From Cavia porcellus (taxonomy: Eukaryota > Chordata > Mammalia > Rodentia > Caviidae), in the NCBI RefSeq assembly GCF_034190915.1, contig NW_026947699.1, forward strand, positions 186,001 to 250,000: a DNA stretch of 64,000 bases. The letters run 5' to 3'. Position 1 is the stretch's first letter. Each line of letters opens with the position of its first letter. Of the stretch, positions 28,801 through 42,960 are shown piece after piece. The notes beneath the pieces are model-generated. The model did no database searches, was not told the DNA's origin, and was given only the letters and a program-made list of their open reading frames with translations. The position numbers were made by a program, and so were the translations under genes.

Positions 28801-29700
28801 CCCATACAATGCGCACCACCCCGTGATGTTTTTCTCACTCCTACTAGTGAATGTAATGTAACACACACCCATACAATGCGCACCACCCCGTGATGTTTTT
28901 CGCACTGCTACTAGTGAATGTAATGTAACACACACCCATACAATGCGCACCACCCCGTGATGTTTTTCTCACTCCTACTAGTGAATGTAATGTAACACAC
29001 ACCCATACAATGCGCACCACCCCGTGATGTTTTTCTCACTCCTACTAGTGAATGTAATGTAACACACACCCATACAATGCGCACCACCCCGTGATGTTTT
29101 TCTCACTCCTACTAGTGAATGTAATGTAACACACACCCATACAATGCGCACCACCCCGTGATGTTTTTCTCACTCCTACTAGTGAATGTAATGTAACACA
29201 CACCCATACAATGCGCACCACCCCGTGATGTTTTTCTCACTCCTACTAGTGAATGTAATGTAACACACACCCATACAATGCGCACCACCCCGTGATGTTT
29301 TTCTCACTCCTACTAGTGAATCTAATGTAACACACACCCATACAATGCGCACCACCCCGTGATGTTTTTCTCACTCCTACTAGTGAATGTAATGTAACAC
29401 ACAGCCATAAAATGCGCACCACCCCGTGATGTTTTTCTCACACCCACCAGTGAATGTAATGTAACACACAGCCATACAATGCGCACCACCCCGTGATGAT
29501 TTTCTCACTCCCACCAGTGAATGTAATGTAACACACACCCATACAATGCGCACCACCCCGTGATGTTTTTCTCACTCCCACTAGTGAATGTAATGTACCA
29601 CACACCCATACAATGCGCACCACCCCGTGATGTTTTTCTCACTCCTAGTAGTGAATGTAATGTACCACACACCCATACGATGCGCACCACTCCGTGATGT
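25806..29700. repeat. Higher-order repeat, second copy of the 58-59-monomer unit
   Basis: This repeats the 21.9-25.8 kb block in tandem. Private features are two CATACGCTGC monomers near 26460 and 26527, a GATATTTTT change on the GTGTATG monomer near 27020, two ATGGAACAC monomers where the first copy has one (near 28522 and 28589), and CCCATACGAT closing the CCACCAG cluster near 29680. At about 29.70-29.80 kb it joins to an ACGAT/46G monomer and then CAGT monomers, a new junction. Confidence 0.8.
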
Positions 29701-30439
29701 TTTTCTCACTCCTACTAGTGAATGTAGTGTAACACACACCCATACGATGCGCACCACCCCGTGATGTTTTTCTCACTCCTACTAGTGAATCTAATGTAAC
29801 ACACACCCATACAGTGCGCACCACCCCGTGATGTTTTTCTCACTCCTACTAGTGAATGTAATGTAACACACACCCATACAGTGCGCACCACCCCGTGATG
29901 TTTTTCTCACTCCTACTAGTGAATGTAATGTAACACACACCCATACAGTGCGCACCACCCCGTGATGCTTTTCTCACTCCTACTAGTGAATGTAATGTAA
30001 CACACACCCATACAGTGCGCACCACCCCGTGATGCTTTTCTCACTCCTACTAGTGAATGTAATGTAACACACACCCATACAGTGCGCACCACCCCGTGAT
30101 GCTTTTCTCACTCCTACTAGTGAATGTAATGTAACACACACCCATACAGTGCGCACCACCCCGTGATGCTTTTCTCACTCCTACTAGTGAATCTAATGTA
30201 ACACACACCCATACAGTGCGCACCACCCCGTGATGTTTTTCTCACTCCTACTAGTGAATCTAATGTAACACACACCCATACAGTGCGCACCACCCCGTGA
30301 TGTTTTTCTCACTCCTACTAGTGAATCTAATGTAACACACACCCATACAGTGCGCACCACCCCGTGATGTTTTTCTCACTCCTAGTAGTGAATCTAATGT
30401 AACACACACCCATACAATGCGCACCACCCCGTGATGTTT

Positions 30440-32990
30440 TTCTCACTCCTACTAGTGAATCTAATGTAACACACAATCATACAATGCGCACCACCCCGTG
30501 ATGTTTTTCTGACTGCTACTAGTGAATGTAATGTAACACACACCCATACAATGCGCACCACCCCGTGATGTTTTTCTCACTGCTACTAGTGAATGTAATG
30601 TAACACACACCCATACGATGCGCACCACCCCATGATGTTTTTCTCACTCCTACTAGTGAATGTAATGTAACACACACCCATACGATGCGCACCACCCCGT
30701 GATGTTTTTCTCACTGCTACTAGTGAATGTAGTGTAACACACACCCATACGATGCGCACCACCCCGTGATGTTTTTCTCACTCCTACTAGTGAATGTAGT
30801 GTAACACACACCCATACGATGCGCACCACCCCGTGATGTTTTTCTCACTCCTACTAGTGAATGTAGTGTAACACACACCCATACGATGCGCACCACCCCG
30901 TGATGTTTTTCTCACTCCTACTAGTGAATGTAGTGTAACACACACCCATACGATGCGCACCACCCCGTGATGTTTTTCTCACTCCTACTCGTGAATGTAG
31001 TGTAACACACACCCATACGATGCGCACCACCCCGTGATGTTTTTCTCACTCCTACTAGTGAATGTAGTGTAACACACACCCATACGATGCGCACCACCCC
31101 GTGATGTTTTTCTCACTCCTACTAGTGAATGTATTGTAACACACACCCATACGATGCGCACCACCCCGTGATGTTTTTCTCACTCCTACTAGTGAATGTA
31201 GTGTAACACACACCCATACGATGCGCACCACCCCGTGATGTTTTTCTCACTCCTACTAGTGAATGTAATGTAACACACACCCATACAATGCGCACCACCC
31301 CGTGATGTTTTTCTCACTCCCACTAGTGAATGTAATGGAACACACACCCATACAATGCGCACCACCCCGTGATGTTTTTCTCACTCCCACTAGTGAATGT
31401 AATGTAACACACACCCATACAATGCGCACCACCCCGTGATGTTTTTCTCACTCCCACTAGTGAATGTAATGTAATACACACCCATACAATGCGCACCACC
31501 CCGTGATGTTTTTCTCACTCCTACTTGTGAATGTAATGTAACACACACCCATACAATGCGCACCACCCCGTGATGTTTTTCTCACTCCTACTAGTGAATG
31601 TAATGTAACACACACCCATACAATGCGCACCACCCCGTGATGTTTTTCGCACTGCTACTAGTGAATGTAATGTAACACACACCCATACAATGCGCACCAC
31701 CCCGTGATGTTTTTCTCACTGCTACTAGTGAATCTAATGTAACACACACCCATACAATGCGCACCACCCCGTGATGTTTTTCTCACTCCTACTAGTGAAT
31801 GTAATGTAACACACACCCATAGAATGCGCACCACCCCGTGATGTTTTTCTCACTCCTACTAGTGAATGTAATGTAACACACACCCATACAATGCGCACCA
31901 CCCCGTGATGTTTTTCTCACTCCTACTAGTGAATGTAATGTAACACACACCCATACAATGCGCACCACCCCGTGATGTTTTTCTCACTCCTACTAGTGAA
32001 TGTAATGTAACACACACCCATACAATGCGCACCACCCCGTGATGTTTTTCTCACTCCTACTAGTGAATCTAATGTAACACACACCCATACAATGCGCACC
32101 ACCCCGTGATGTTTTTCTCACTCCTACTAGTGAATGTAATGTAACACACACCCATAAAATGCGCACCACCCCGTGATGTTTTTCTCACACCCACCAGTGA
32201 ATGTAATGTAACACACAGCCATACAATGCGCACCACCCCGTGATGATTTTCTCACTCCCACCAGTGAATGTAATGTAACACACACCCATACAATGCGCAC
32301 CACCCCGTGATGTTTTTCTCACTCCCACTAGTGAATGTAATGTACCACACACCCATACAATGCGCACCACCCCGTGATGTTTTTCTCACTCCTAGTAGTG
32401 AATGTAATGTACCACACACCCATACAATGCGCACCACTCCGTGATGTTTTTCTCACTCGTACTAGTGAATGTAATGTACCACACACCCATACAATGCGCA
32501 CCACCCGGTGATGTTTTTCTCACTCCTACTAGTGAATGTAATGTAACACACACCCATACAATGCGCACCACCCCGTGATGTTTTTCTCACTCCTACTAGT
32601 GAATGTAATGTAACACACACCCATACAATGCGCACCACCCCGTGATGTTTTTCTCACTCCTACTAGTGAATGTAATGTAACACACACCCATACAATGCGC
32701 ACCACCCCGTGATGTTTTTCTCACTCCTACTAGTTAATCTAATGTAACACACACCCATACAATGCGCACCACCCCGTGATGTTTTTCTCACTCCTACTAG
32801 TGAATCTAATGTAACACACACCCATACAATGCGCACCACCCCGTGATGTTTTTCTCACTCCTACTAGTGAATCTAATGTAACACACACCCATACAATGCG
32901 CACCACCCCGTGATGTTTTTCTCACTCCTACTAGTGAATCTAATGTAACACACACCCATACAATGCGCACCACCGCATGATATTTTTCTC
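30440..32990. repeat. Partial further copy of the 58-59-monomer cycle
   Basis: From AATCAT at 30475 the order matches 23.84-25.7 kb. The distance is 99 monomers at AATCAT and 100 monomers at the TATTG monomer (24431 and 31131) and at the CCACCAG cluster (25485 and 32185), because one extra ACGAT/46G monomer lies near 30.9 kb. After the cluster it follows the 17.1 kb block, with AGTTAATC at 32732 and GCATGATAT at 32972. This is the last section of left-domain order. Confidence 0.78.
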
Positions 32991-34499
32991 ACTCCTACTA
33001 GTGAATGTAATGTAACACACACCCATACAATGCGCACCACCCCGTGATGTTTTTCTCACTCCTACTAGTGAATGTAATTTAACACACACCCATATAATGC
33101 GCACCACCCCGTGATGTTTTTCTCACTGCTAGTAGTGAATGTAATGTAACACACACCCATACAATGCGCACCACCCCGTGATGTTTTTCTCACTCCCACT
33201 AGTGAATGTAATGTAACACACACCCATACAATGCGCACCACACCGTGATGTTTTTCTCACTCCCACTAGTGAATGTAATGTAACACACACCCATACAATG
33301 CGCACAACCCCGTGATGTTTTTCCCACTCCTACTAGTGAATCTAATGTAACACACACCCATACAATGCGCACCACCCCGTGATGTTTTACTCACTCCTAC
33401 TAGTGAATGTAATGTAACACACACCCATACAATGCGCACCACCCCGTGATGTTTTTCTCACTCCTACTAGTGAATCTAATGTAACACACACCCATACAAT
33501 GCGCACCACCCCGTGATGTTTTTCTCACTCCTACTAGTGAATCTAATGTAACACACACCCATACAATGCGCACCACCCCGTGATGTTTTTCTCACTCCTA
33601 CTAGTGAATCTAATGTAACACACACCCATACAATGGGCACCACCCCGTGATGTTTTTCTCACTCCTACTAGTGAATCTAATGTAACACACACCCATACAA
33701 TGCGCACCACCCCGTGATGTTTTTCTCACTCCTACTAGTGAATCTAATGTAACACACACCCATACAATGCGCATCACCCCGTGATGTTTTTCTCACTCCA
33801 ACTAGTGAATGTAATGTAACACACACCCATACAATGCGCACCACCGCGTGATATTTTTCTCACTCCTACTAGTGAATGTAATGTAACACACACCCATACA
33901 ATGCGCACCACCCCGTGATGTTTTTCTCACTCCTACTAGTGAATGTAATTTAACACACACCCATACAATGCGCACCACCCCGTGATGTTTTTCTCACTGC
34001 TAGTAGTGAATGTAATGTAACACACACCCATAAAATGCGCACCACCCCGTGATGTTTTTCTCACTCCCACTAGTGAATGTAATGTAACACACACCCATAC
34101 AATGCGCACCACCCCGTGATGTTTTTCTCACTCCCACTAGTGAATGTAATGTAACACACACCCATACAATGCGCACCACCCCGTGATGTTTTTCCCACTC
34201 CTACTAGTGAATCTAATGTAACACACACCCATACAATGCGCACCACCCCGTGATGTTTTTCCCACTCCTACTAGTGAATGTAATGTAACACACACCCATA
34301 CAATGCGCACAACCCCGTGATGTTTTTCTCACTCCTACTAGTGAATCTAATGTAACACACACCCATACAATGCGCACCACCCCGTGATGTTTTTCTCACT
34401 CCTACTAGTGAATGTAAGGTAACACACACCCATACAATGTGCACCACCCCGTGATGTTTTTCTCACTCCTACTAGTGAATGTAATGTAACACACACATA

Positions 34500-37400
34500 T
34501 ACAATGCGCACCACCCCGTGATGTTTTTCTCACTCCTACTAGTGAATGTAATGTAACACACACCCATGCAATGCGCACCACCCCGTGATGTTTTTCTCAC
34601 TCCTACTAGTGAATGTAATGTAACACACAACCATACAATGCGCACCACCCCGTGATGTTTTTCTCACTCCTACTAGTGAATCTAATGTAACACACACCCA
34701 TACAATGCGCACCACACCGTGATGTTTTTCTCACTCCTACTAGTGAATGTAATGTAACACACACCCATAAAATGCGCACCACCCCGTGATGTTTTTCTCA
34801 CTCCCACTAGTGAATGTAATGTAACACACAGCCATACAATGCGCACCACCCCGTGATGATTTTCTCACTCCCACTAGTGAATGTAATGTAACACACACCC
34901 ATACAATGCGCACCACCCCGTGATGTTTTTCTCACTCCCACTAGTGAATGTAATGTAACACACACCCATACAATGTGCACCACCCCGTGATGTTATTCTC
35001 ACTCCTACTAGTGAATGTAATGTAAAACACACCCATACAATGCGCACCACCCCGTGATGTGTTTCTCACTACTACTAGTGAATCTAATGTAACACACACC
35101 CATACAATGCGCACCACCCCGTGATGTTTTTTTCACTGCTACTAGTGAATCTAACGTAACACACACCCATACAATGCGGACCACCCCGTGATGTTTTTCT
35201 CTCTGCTACTAGTGAATGTAACGTTACACACACCCATACAATGCGCACCACCCCGTGATGTTTTTCTCACTGCTACTAGTGAATGTAATGTAACACACAC
35301 CCATACAATGCGCACCACCCGGTGATGTTTTTCTCACCCCTACTAGTGAATGTAATGTAACACACACCCATACAATGCGCACCACCCCGTGATGTTTTTC
35401 TCACTCCTACTAGTGAATGTAATGTAACACACACCCATACAATGCGCACCACCCCGTGATGTTTTTCTCACTCCTACTAGTGAATCTAATGTAACACACA
35501 CCCATACAATGCGCACCACCCCGTGATGTTTTTCTCACTCCTACTAGTGAATCTAATGTAACACACACCCATGCAATGCGCACCACCCCGTGATGTTTTT
35601 CTCACTCCCACTAGTGAATGTAATGTAACACACACCCATACAATGCGCACCACCCCGTGATGTTTTTCCCACTCCCACTAGTGAATCTAATGTAACACAC
35701 ACCCATACAATGCGCACCACCCCGTGATGTTTTTCCCACTCCTACTAGTGAATCTAATGTAACACACACCCATACAATGCGCACCACCCCGTGATGTTTT
35801 TCCCACTCCTACTAGTGAATCTAATGTAACACACACCCATACAATGGGCACCACCCCGTGATGGTTTTCTCACTGCTACTAGTGAATGTAATGTTACACA
35901 CACCCATACAATGCGCACCACCACGTGATGTTTTTCTCACTGCTACTAGTGAATGTAATGTAACACACACCCATACAATGCGCACCACCCAGTGATGTAT
36001 TTCTCACTCCTACTAGTGAATCTAATGTAACACACACCCATACAATGCGAACCACCCCGTGATGTTTTTCTCACTGCTACTAGTGAATCTAATGTAACAC
36101 ACACCCATACAATGCGCACCACCCCGTGATGTTTTTCTCACTCCTACTAGTGAATCTAATGTAACACACACCCATACAATGCGCACCACCCCGTGATGTT
36201 TTTCTCACTCCAACTAGTGAATGTAATGTAACACACACCCATACAATGCGCACCACCCCGTGATGTTTTTCTCACTCCTACTAGTGAATGTAATGTAACA
36301 CACACCCATGCAATGCGCACCACCCCGTGATGTTTTTCTCACTCCTACTAGTGAATGTAATGTAACACACAACCATACAATGCGCACCACCCCGTGATGT
36401 TTTTCTCACTCCTACTAGTGAATCTAATGTAACACACACCCATACAATGCGCACCACCCCGTGATGTTTTTCTCACTCCTACTAGTGAATGTAATGTAAC
36501 ACACACCCATAAAATGCGCACCACCCCGTGATGTTTTTCTCACTCCCACTAGTGAATGTAATGTAACACACAGCCATACAATGCGCACCACCCCGTGATG
36601 ATTTTCTCACTCCCACTAGTAAATGTAATGTAACACACACCCATACAATGCGCACCACCCCGTGATGTTTTTCTCACTCCCACTAGTGAATGTAATGTAA
36701 CACACACCCATACAATGTGCACCACCCCGTGATGTTATTCTCACTCCTACTAGTGAATGTAATGTAAAACACACCCATACAATCCGCACCACCCCGTGAT
36801 GTGTTTCTCACTACTACTAGTGAATCTAATGTAACACACACCCATACAATGCGCACCACCCCGTGATGTTTTTTTCACTGCTACTAGTGAATCTAACGTA
36901 ACACACACCCATACAATGCGGACCACCCCGTGATGTTTTTCTCACTGCTACTAGTGAATGTAACGTTACACACACCCATACAATGCGCACCACCCCGTGA
37001 TGTTTTTCTCACTGCTACTAGTGAATGTAATGTAACACACACCCATACAATGCGCACCACCCGGTGATGTTTTTCTCACTCCTACTAGTGAATGTGATGT
37101 AACACACACCCATACAATGCGCACCACCCCGTGATGTTTTTCTCACTCCTACTAGTGAATGTAATGTAACACACACCCATACAATGCGCACCACCCCGTG
37201 ATGTTTTTCTCACTCCTACTAGTGAATCTAATGTAACACACACCCATACAATGCGCACCACCCCGTGATGTTTTTCTCACTCCTACTAGTGAATCTAATG
37301 TAACACACACCCATACAATGCGCACCACCCCGTGATGTTTTTCTCACTCCCACTAGTGAATGTAATGTAACACACACCCATACAATGCGCACCACCCCGT

Positions 37401-37930
37401 GATGTTTTTCCCACTCCCACTAGTGAATCTAATGTAACACACACCCATACAATGCGCACCACCCCGTGATGTTTTTCCCACTCCTACTAGTGAATCTAAT
37501 GTAACACACACCCATACAATGCGCACCACCCCGTGATGTTTTTCCCACTCCTACTAGTGAATCTAATGTAACACACACCCATACAATGGGCACCACCCCG
37601 TGATGTTTTTCTCACTGCTACTAGTGAATGTAATGTAACACACACCCATACAATGCGCACCACCACGTGATGTTTTTCTCACTGCTACTAGTGAATGTAA
37701 TGTAACACACACCCATACAATGCGCACCACCCAGTGATGTATTTCTCACTCCTACTAGTGAATCTAATGTAACACACACCCATACAATGCGCACCACCCC
37801 GTGATGTTTTTCTCACTGCTACTAGTGAATGTAATGTAACACACACCCATACAATGCGCACCACCCCGTGATGTTTTTCTCACTCCTACTAGTGAATCTA
37901 ATGTAACACACACCCATACAATGCGCACCA
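34500..37930. repeat. Tandem duplication of a 26-monomer (1742-bp) block
   Basis: Copies at about 34500-36190 and 36242-37930 share several one-off monomers, each exactly 1742 bp apart: CCATGCAATG (34565 and 36307), GATGTGTTTC (35056 and 36798), ATGCGGACC (about 35175 and 36917), TAACGTTAC (about 35218 and 36960) and AGTGATGTATTT (35990 and 37732). Differences include CCGCACC near 36784 and AAATG near 36620 in the second copy. The copies diverge after a CCAACTAG monomer near 36190, which the second copy lacks. A fragment of this block (CACGTG, AGTGATGTATTT, CCAACTAG) reappears at 42.54-42.96 kb. Confidence 0.85.
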
Positions 37931-38249
37931 CCCCGTGATGTTTTCCTCACTCCCACTAGTGAATGTAATGTAACACACACCCATACAATGCGCACCACCC
38001 CGTGATGTTTTTCTCACTCCCACTAGTGAATGTAATGTAACCCACACCCATACAATGCGCACCACCCCGTGATGTTTTTCCCACTCCTACTAGTGAATCT
38101 AATGTAACACACACCCATACAATGCGCACCACCCCGTGATGTTTTTCCCACTCCTACTAGTGAATGTAATGTAACACACACCCATACAATGCGCACCACC
38201 CCGTGATGTTTTTCTCACTCCTACTAGTGAATCTAATGTAACACACACC

Positions 38250-40930
38250 CATACAATGCGCACCACCCCGTGATGTTTTTCTCACTCCTACTAGTGAATG
38301 TAATGTAACACACACCCATACAATGCGCACCACCCCGTGATGTTTTTCTCACTCCTACTAGTGAATGTAATGTAACACACACCCATAAAATGCGCACCAC
38401 CCCGTGATGTTTTTCTCACTCCCACTAGTGAATGTAATGTAACACACAGCCATTCAATGCGCACCACCCCGTGATGATTTGATCACTCCCACTAGTGAAT
38501 GTAATGTAACACACACCCATACAATGCGCACCACCCCGTGATGTTTTTCTCACTCCCACTAGTGAATGTAATGTAACACACACCCATACAATGTGCACCA
38601 CCCCGTGATGTTATTCTCACTCCTACTAGTGAATGTAATGTAACACACACCCATACAATGCGCACCACCCCGTGATGTTTTTCTCACTCCTACTAGTGAA
38701 TGTAATGTAACACACACCCATATAATGCGCACCACCCCGTGATGTTTTTCTCACTCCTACTAGTGAATGTAATGTAGCACACACCCATACAATGCGCACC
38801 ACCCCGTGATGTTTTTCTCACTCCTAGTAGTGAATGTAATGTACCACACACCCATACAATGCGCACCACCCCGTGATGTTTTTCTCACTCCTACTAGTGA
38901 ATGTAATGTAACACACACCCATACAATGCGCACCACCCGGTGATGTTTTTCTCACTCCTACTAGTGAATGTAATGTAACACACACCCATACAATGCGCAC
39001 CGCCCCGTGATGTTTTTCTCACTCCTACTAGTAAATCTAATGTAACACACACCCATACAATGCGCACCGCCCCGTGATGTTTTTCTCACTCATACTAGTG
39101 AATCTAATGTAACACACACCCATACAATGCGCACCACCCCGTGATGTTTTTCTCACTCCTACTAGTGAATGTAATGTAACACCCACCCATACAATGCGCA
39201 CCACCCCGTGATATTTTTCTCACTCCTACTAGTGAATCTAATGTAACACACACCCATACAATGCGCACCACCCCGTGATGTTTTTCTCACTCCTACTAGT
39301 GCATCTAATGTAACACACACCCATACAATGCGCACCACCCCGTGATGTTTTTCTCACTCCAACTAGTGAATGTAATGTAACACACACATATACAATGCGC
39401 ACCACCGCGTGATGTTTTTCTCACTCCTACTAGTGAATGTAATGTAACACACACCCATACAATGCGCACCACCCCGTGATGTTTTTCTCACTCCTACTAG
39501 TGAATGTAATTTAACACACACCCATACAATGCGCACCACCCCGTGATGTTTTTCTCACTCCCACTAGTGAATGTAATGTAACACACACCCATACAATGCG
39601 CACCACCCCGTGATGTTTTTCCCACTCCCACTAGTGAATCTAATGTAACACACACCCATACAATGCGCACCACCCCGTGATGTTTTTCTCACTCCTACTA
39701 GTGAATGTAATGTAACACACACCCATAAAATGCGCACCACCCCGTGATGTTTTTCTCACTCCCACTAGTGAATGTAATGTAACACACAGCCATTCAATGC
39801 GCACCACCCCGTGATGATTTGATCACTCCCACTAGTGAATGTAATGTAACACACACCCATACAATGCGCACCACCCCGTGATGTTTTTCTCACTCCCACT
39901 AGTGAATGTAATGTAACACACACCCATACAATGTGCACCACCCCGTGATGTTATTCTCACTCCTACTAGTGAATGTAATGTAACACACACCCATACAATA
40001 CGCACCACCCCGTGATGTTTTTCTCACTCCTACTAGTGAATGTAATGTAACACACACCCATATAATGCGCACCACCCCGTGATGTTTTTCTCACTCCTAC
40101 TAGTGAATGTAATGTAGCACACACCCATACAATGCGCACCACCCCGTGATGTTTTTCTCACTCCTAGTAGTGAATGTAATGTACCACACACCCATACAAT
40201 GCGCACCACCCCGTGATGTTTTTCTCACTCCTACTAGTGAATGTAATGTAACACACACCCATACAATGCGCACCACCCGGTGATGTTTTTCTCACTCCTA
40301 CTAGTGAATGTAATGTAACACACACCCATACAATGCGCACCGCCCCGTGATGTTTTTCTCACTCCTACTAGTAAATCTAAGGTAACACACACCCATACAA
40401 TGCGCACCGCCCCGTGATGTTTTTCTCACTCATACTAGTGAATCTAATGTAACACACACCCATACAATGCGCACCACCCCGTGATGTTTTTCTCACTCCT
40501 ACTAGTGAATCTAATGTAACACACACCCATACAATGCGCACCACCCCGTGATATTTTTCTCACTCCTACTAGTGAATCTAATGTAACACACACCCATACA
40601 ATGCGCACCACCCCGTGATGTTTTTCTCACTCCTACTAGTGCATCTAATGTAACACACACCCATACAATGCGCACCACCCCGTGATGTTTTTCTCACTCC
40701 AACTAGTGAATGTAATGTAACACACACATATACAATGCGCACCACCGCGTGATGTTTTTCTCACTCCTACTAGTGAATGTAATGTAACACACACCCATAC
40801 AATGCGCACCACCCCGTGATGTTTTTCTCACTCCTACTAGTGAATGTAATTTAACACACACCCATACAATGCGCACCACCCCGTGATGTTTTTCTCACTC
40901 CCACTAGTGAATGTAATGTAACACACACCC
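38250..40930. repeat. Tandem duplication of a 20-monomer (1340-bp) block
   Basis: Two copies of about 1340 bp carry the same unusual order: CCATAAAATG, CAGCCATTC, GATGATTTGATC (38473 and 39813), GATGTTATTC, ATATAATG, GTAGCACAC, TAGTAG with GTACC, two CACCGCCCC monomers with GTAAATC, GTGCATC, CCAACTAG with ACACATATAC, then GTAATTTAAC. Private changes are ACCCACCC near 39180 in the first copy, and AATACGCACC near 39999 and AAGGTAAC near 40380 in the second. A third copy lies at 43.69-45.0 kb. Confidence 0.85.
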
Positions 40931-42009
40931 ATACAATGCGCACCACCCCGTGATGTTTTTCTCACTCCCACTAGTGAATGTAATGTAACACACACCCATA
41001 CAATGCGCACCACCCCGTGATGTTTTTCCCACTCCCACTAGTGAATCTAATGTAACACACACCCATACAATGCGCACCACCCCGTGATGTTTTTCCCACT
41101 CCTACTAGTGAATGTAATGTAACACACACCCATACAATGCGCACCACCCCGTGATGTTTTTCCCACTCCTACTAGTGAATCTAATGTAACACACACCCAT
41201 ACAATGCGCACCACCCCGTGATGTTTTTCTCACTCCTACTAGTGAATCTAATGTAACACACACCCATACAATGCGCAGCACCCCGTGATGTTTTTCTCAC
41301 TCCTACTAGTGAATGTAATGTAACACACACCCATACAATGCGCACCACCCCGTGATGTTTTTCTCACTCCTACTAGTGAATGTAATGTAACACACACCCA
41401 TACAATGCGCACCACCCCGTGATGTTTTTCTCACTCCTACTAGTGAATGTAATGTAACACACACCCATACAATGCGCACCACCCCGTGATGTTTTTCTCA
41501 CTCCTACTAGTGAATGTAATGTAACACACACCCATACAATGCGCACCACCCCGTGATGTTTTTCTCACTCCTACTAGTGAATGTAATGTAACACAAACCC
41601 ATACAATGCGCACCACCCCGTGATGTTTTTCTCACTCCTACTAGTGAATCTAATGTAACACACACCCATACAATGCGCACCACCCCGTGATGTTTTTCTC
41701 ACTCCTACTAGTGAATCTAATGTAACACACACCCATACAATGCGCACCACCCCGTGATGTTTTTCTCACTCCTACTAGTGAATCTAATGTAACACACACC
41801 CATACAATGCGCACCACCCCGTGATGTTTTTCTCACTCCTACTAGTGAATCTAATGTAACACAAACCCATACAATGCGCACCAACCCGTGATGTTTTTCT
41901 CACTCCTACTAGTGAATCTAATGTAACACACACCCATACAATGCGCACCACCCCGTGATGTTTTTCTCACTCCTACTAGTGAATCTAATGTAACACACAC
42001 CCATACAAT

Positions 42010-42960
42010 GCGCACCACCCCGTGATGTTTTCTCACTCCTACTAGTGAATCTAATGTAACACACACCCATACAATGCGCACGACCCCGTGATGTTTTTCT
42101 CACTGCTACTAGTGAATGTAATGTAACACACACCCATACGATGCGCACCACCACGTGATGTTTTTCTCACTGCTACTAGTGAATGTAATGTAACACAAAC
42201 CCATACGATGCGCACGACCCCGTGATGTATTTCTCACTCCCACTAGTGAATGTAGTGTAACACACACCGATACGATGCGCACCATCCCGTGATGTTTTTC
42301 TCACTCCCACTAGTGAATGTAGTGTAACACACACCCATACGATGCGCACCACCCCGTGATGTTTTTCTCACTCCCACTAGTGAATGTAGTGTAACACACA
42401 CCCATACGATGCGCACCACACGTGATGTTTTTCTCACTCCTACTAGTGAATGTAGTGTAACACACACCCATACGATGCGCACCACCCCGTGATGTTTTTC
42501 TCACTCCTACCAGTGAATGTAATGTAACACACACCCATACAATGCGCACCACCCCGTGATGTTTTTCTCACTGCTACTAGTGAATGTAATGTAACACACA
42601 CCCATACAATGCGCACCACCACGTGATGTTTTTCTCACTGCTACTAGTGAATGTAATGTAACACACACCCATACAATGCGCACCACCCAGTGATGTATTT
42701 CTCACTCCTACTAGTGAATCTAATGTAACACACACCCATACAATGCGCACCACCCCGTGATGTTTTTCTCACTGCTACTAGTGAATCTAATGTAACACAC
42801 ACCCATACAATGCGCACCACCCCGTGATGTTTTTTCTCACTCCTACTAGTGAATCTAATGTAACACACACCCATACAATGCGCACCACCCCGTGATGTTT
42901 TTCTCACTCCAACTAGTGAATGTAATGTAACACACACCCATACAATGCGCACCACCCCGT
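42010..42960. repeat. Indel cluster with ACGAT island
   Basis: The first three length changes of the array fall here. The monomer starting at 42010 has TTTT instead of TTTTT. Near 42418 CACACGTG lacks one C. Near 42830 the T run has six T. Between about 42.13 and 42.48 kb the monomers switch to ACGAT/46G, many with CCCACTAG, which is the first return of left-domain types since about 31.2 kb. The frame shifts make the longest open frame of the window, 103 codons on the minus strand at 42644-42955. It is repeat translation and not a gene. Confidence 0.85.

Larger units (their letters stand above)
1..32990. repeat. Left satellite domain, diverse monomer types in ordered blocks
   Basis: This half carries the monomer types missing from most of the right half: ACGAT ends with GTAGTG (65G, 46G), CAGT ends (66G) often with GATGCTTTT (19C), and CCGTAC (61G). 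They come in runs of about 4-12 like monomers and the runs follow each other in a repeated order: ACGAT/46G, then 32C (CCCACTAG) or ACAAT, then 43C, then CCGTAC, then CAGT/19C, then CAGT/43C, then a 34G (TAGTAG) monomer, then the AATCAT monomer, then back to ACGAT. I found no indel here. The boundary near 33.0 kb is approximate and is set where the cyclic order stops. Confidence 0.85.

Noticed and set aside
11884..32437. Repeated 61-codon open frames that look like a conserved small-protein family
   Set aside because: Their conservation is that of the DNA repeat. They occur as overlapping pairs 67 bp apart, begin at GTG and differ at all codon positions alike.
42644..42955. Open frame of 103 codons on the minus strand, with others of 76-102 codons at 41.8-42.6, 45.2, 46.5, 50.5, 53.1, 57.0, 58.7 and 61.6 kb
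   Set aside because: They are translated satellite. The same three 22-residue phases follow one another, and length depends only on one-base indels or loss of the TAG at positions 31-36. No domain, no start context and no codon bias distinguish them.
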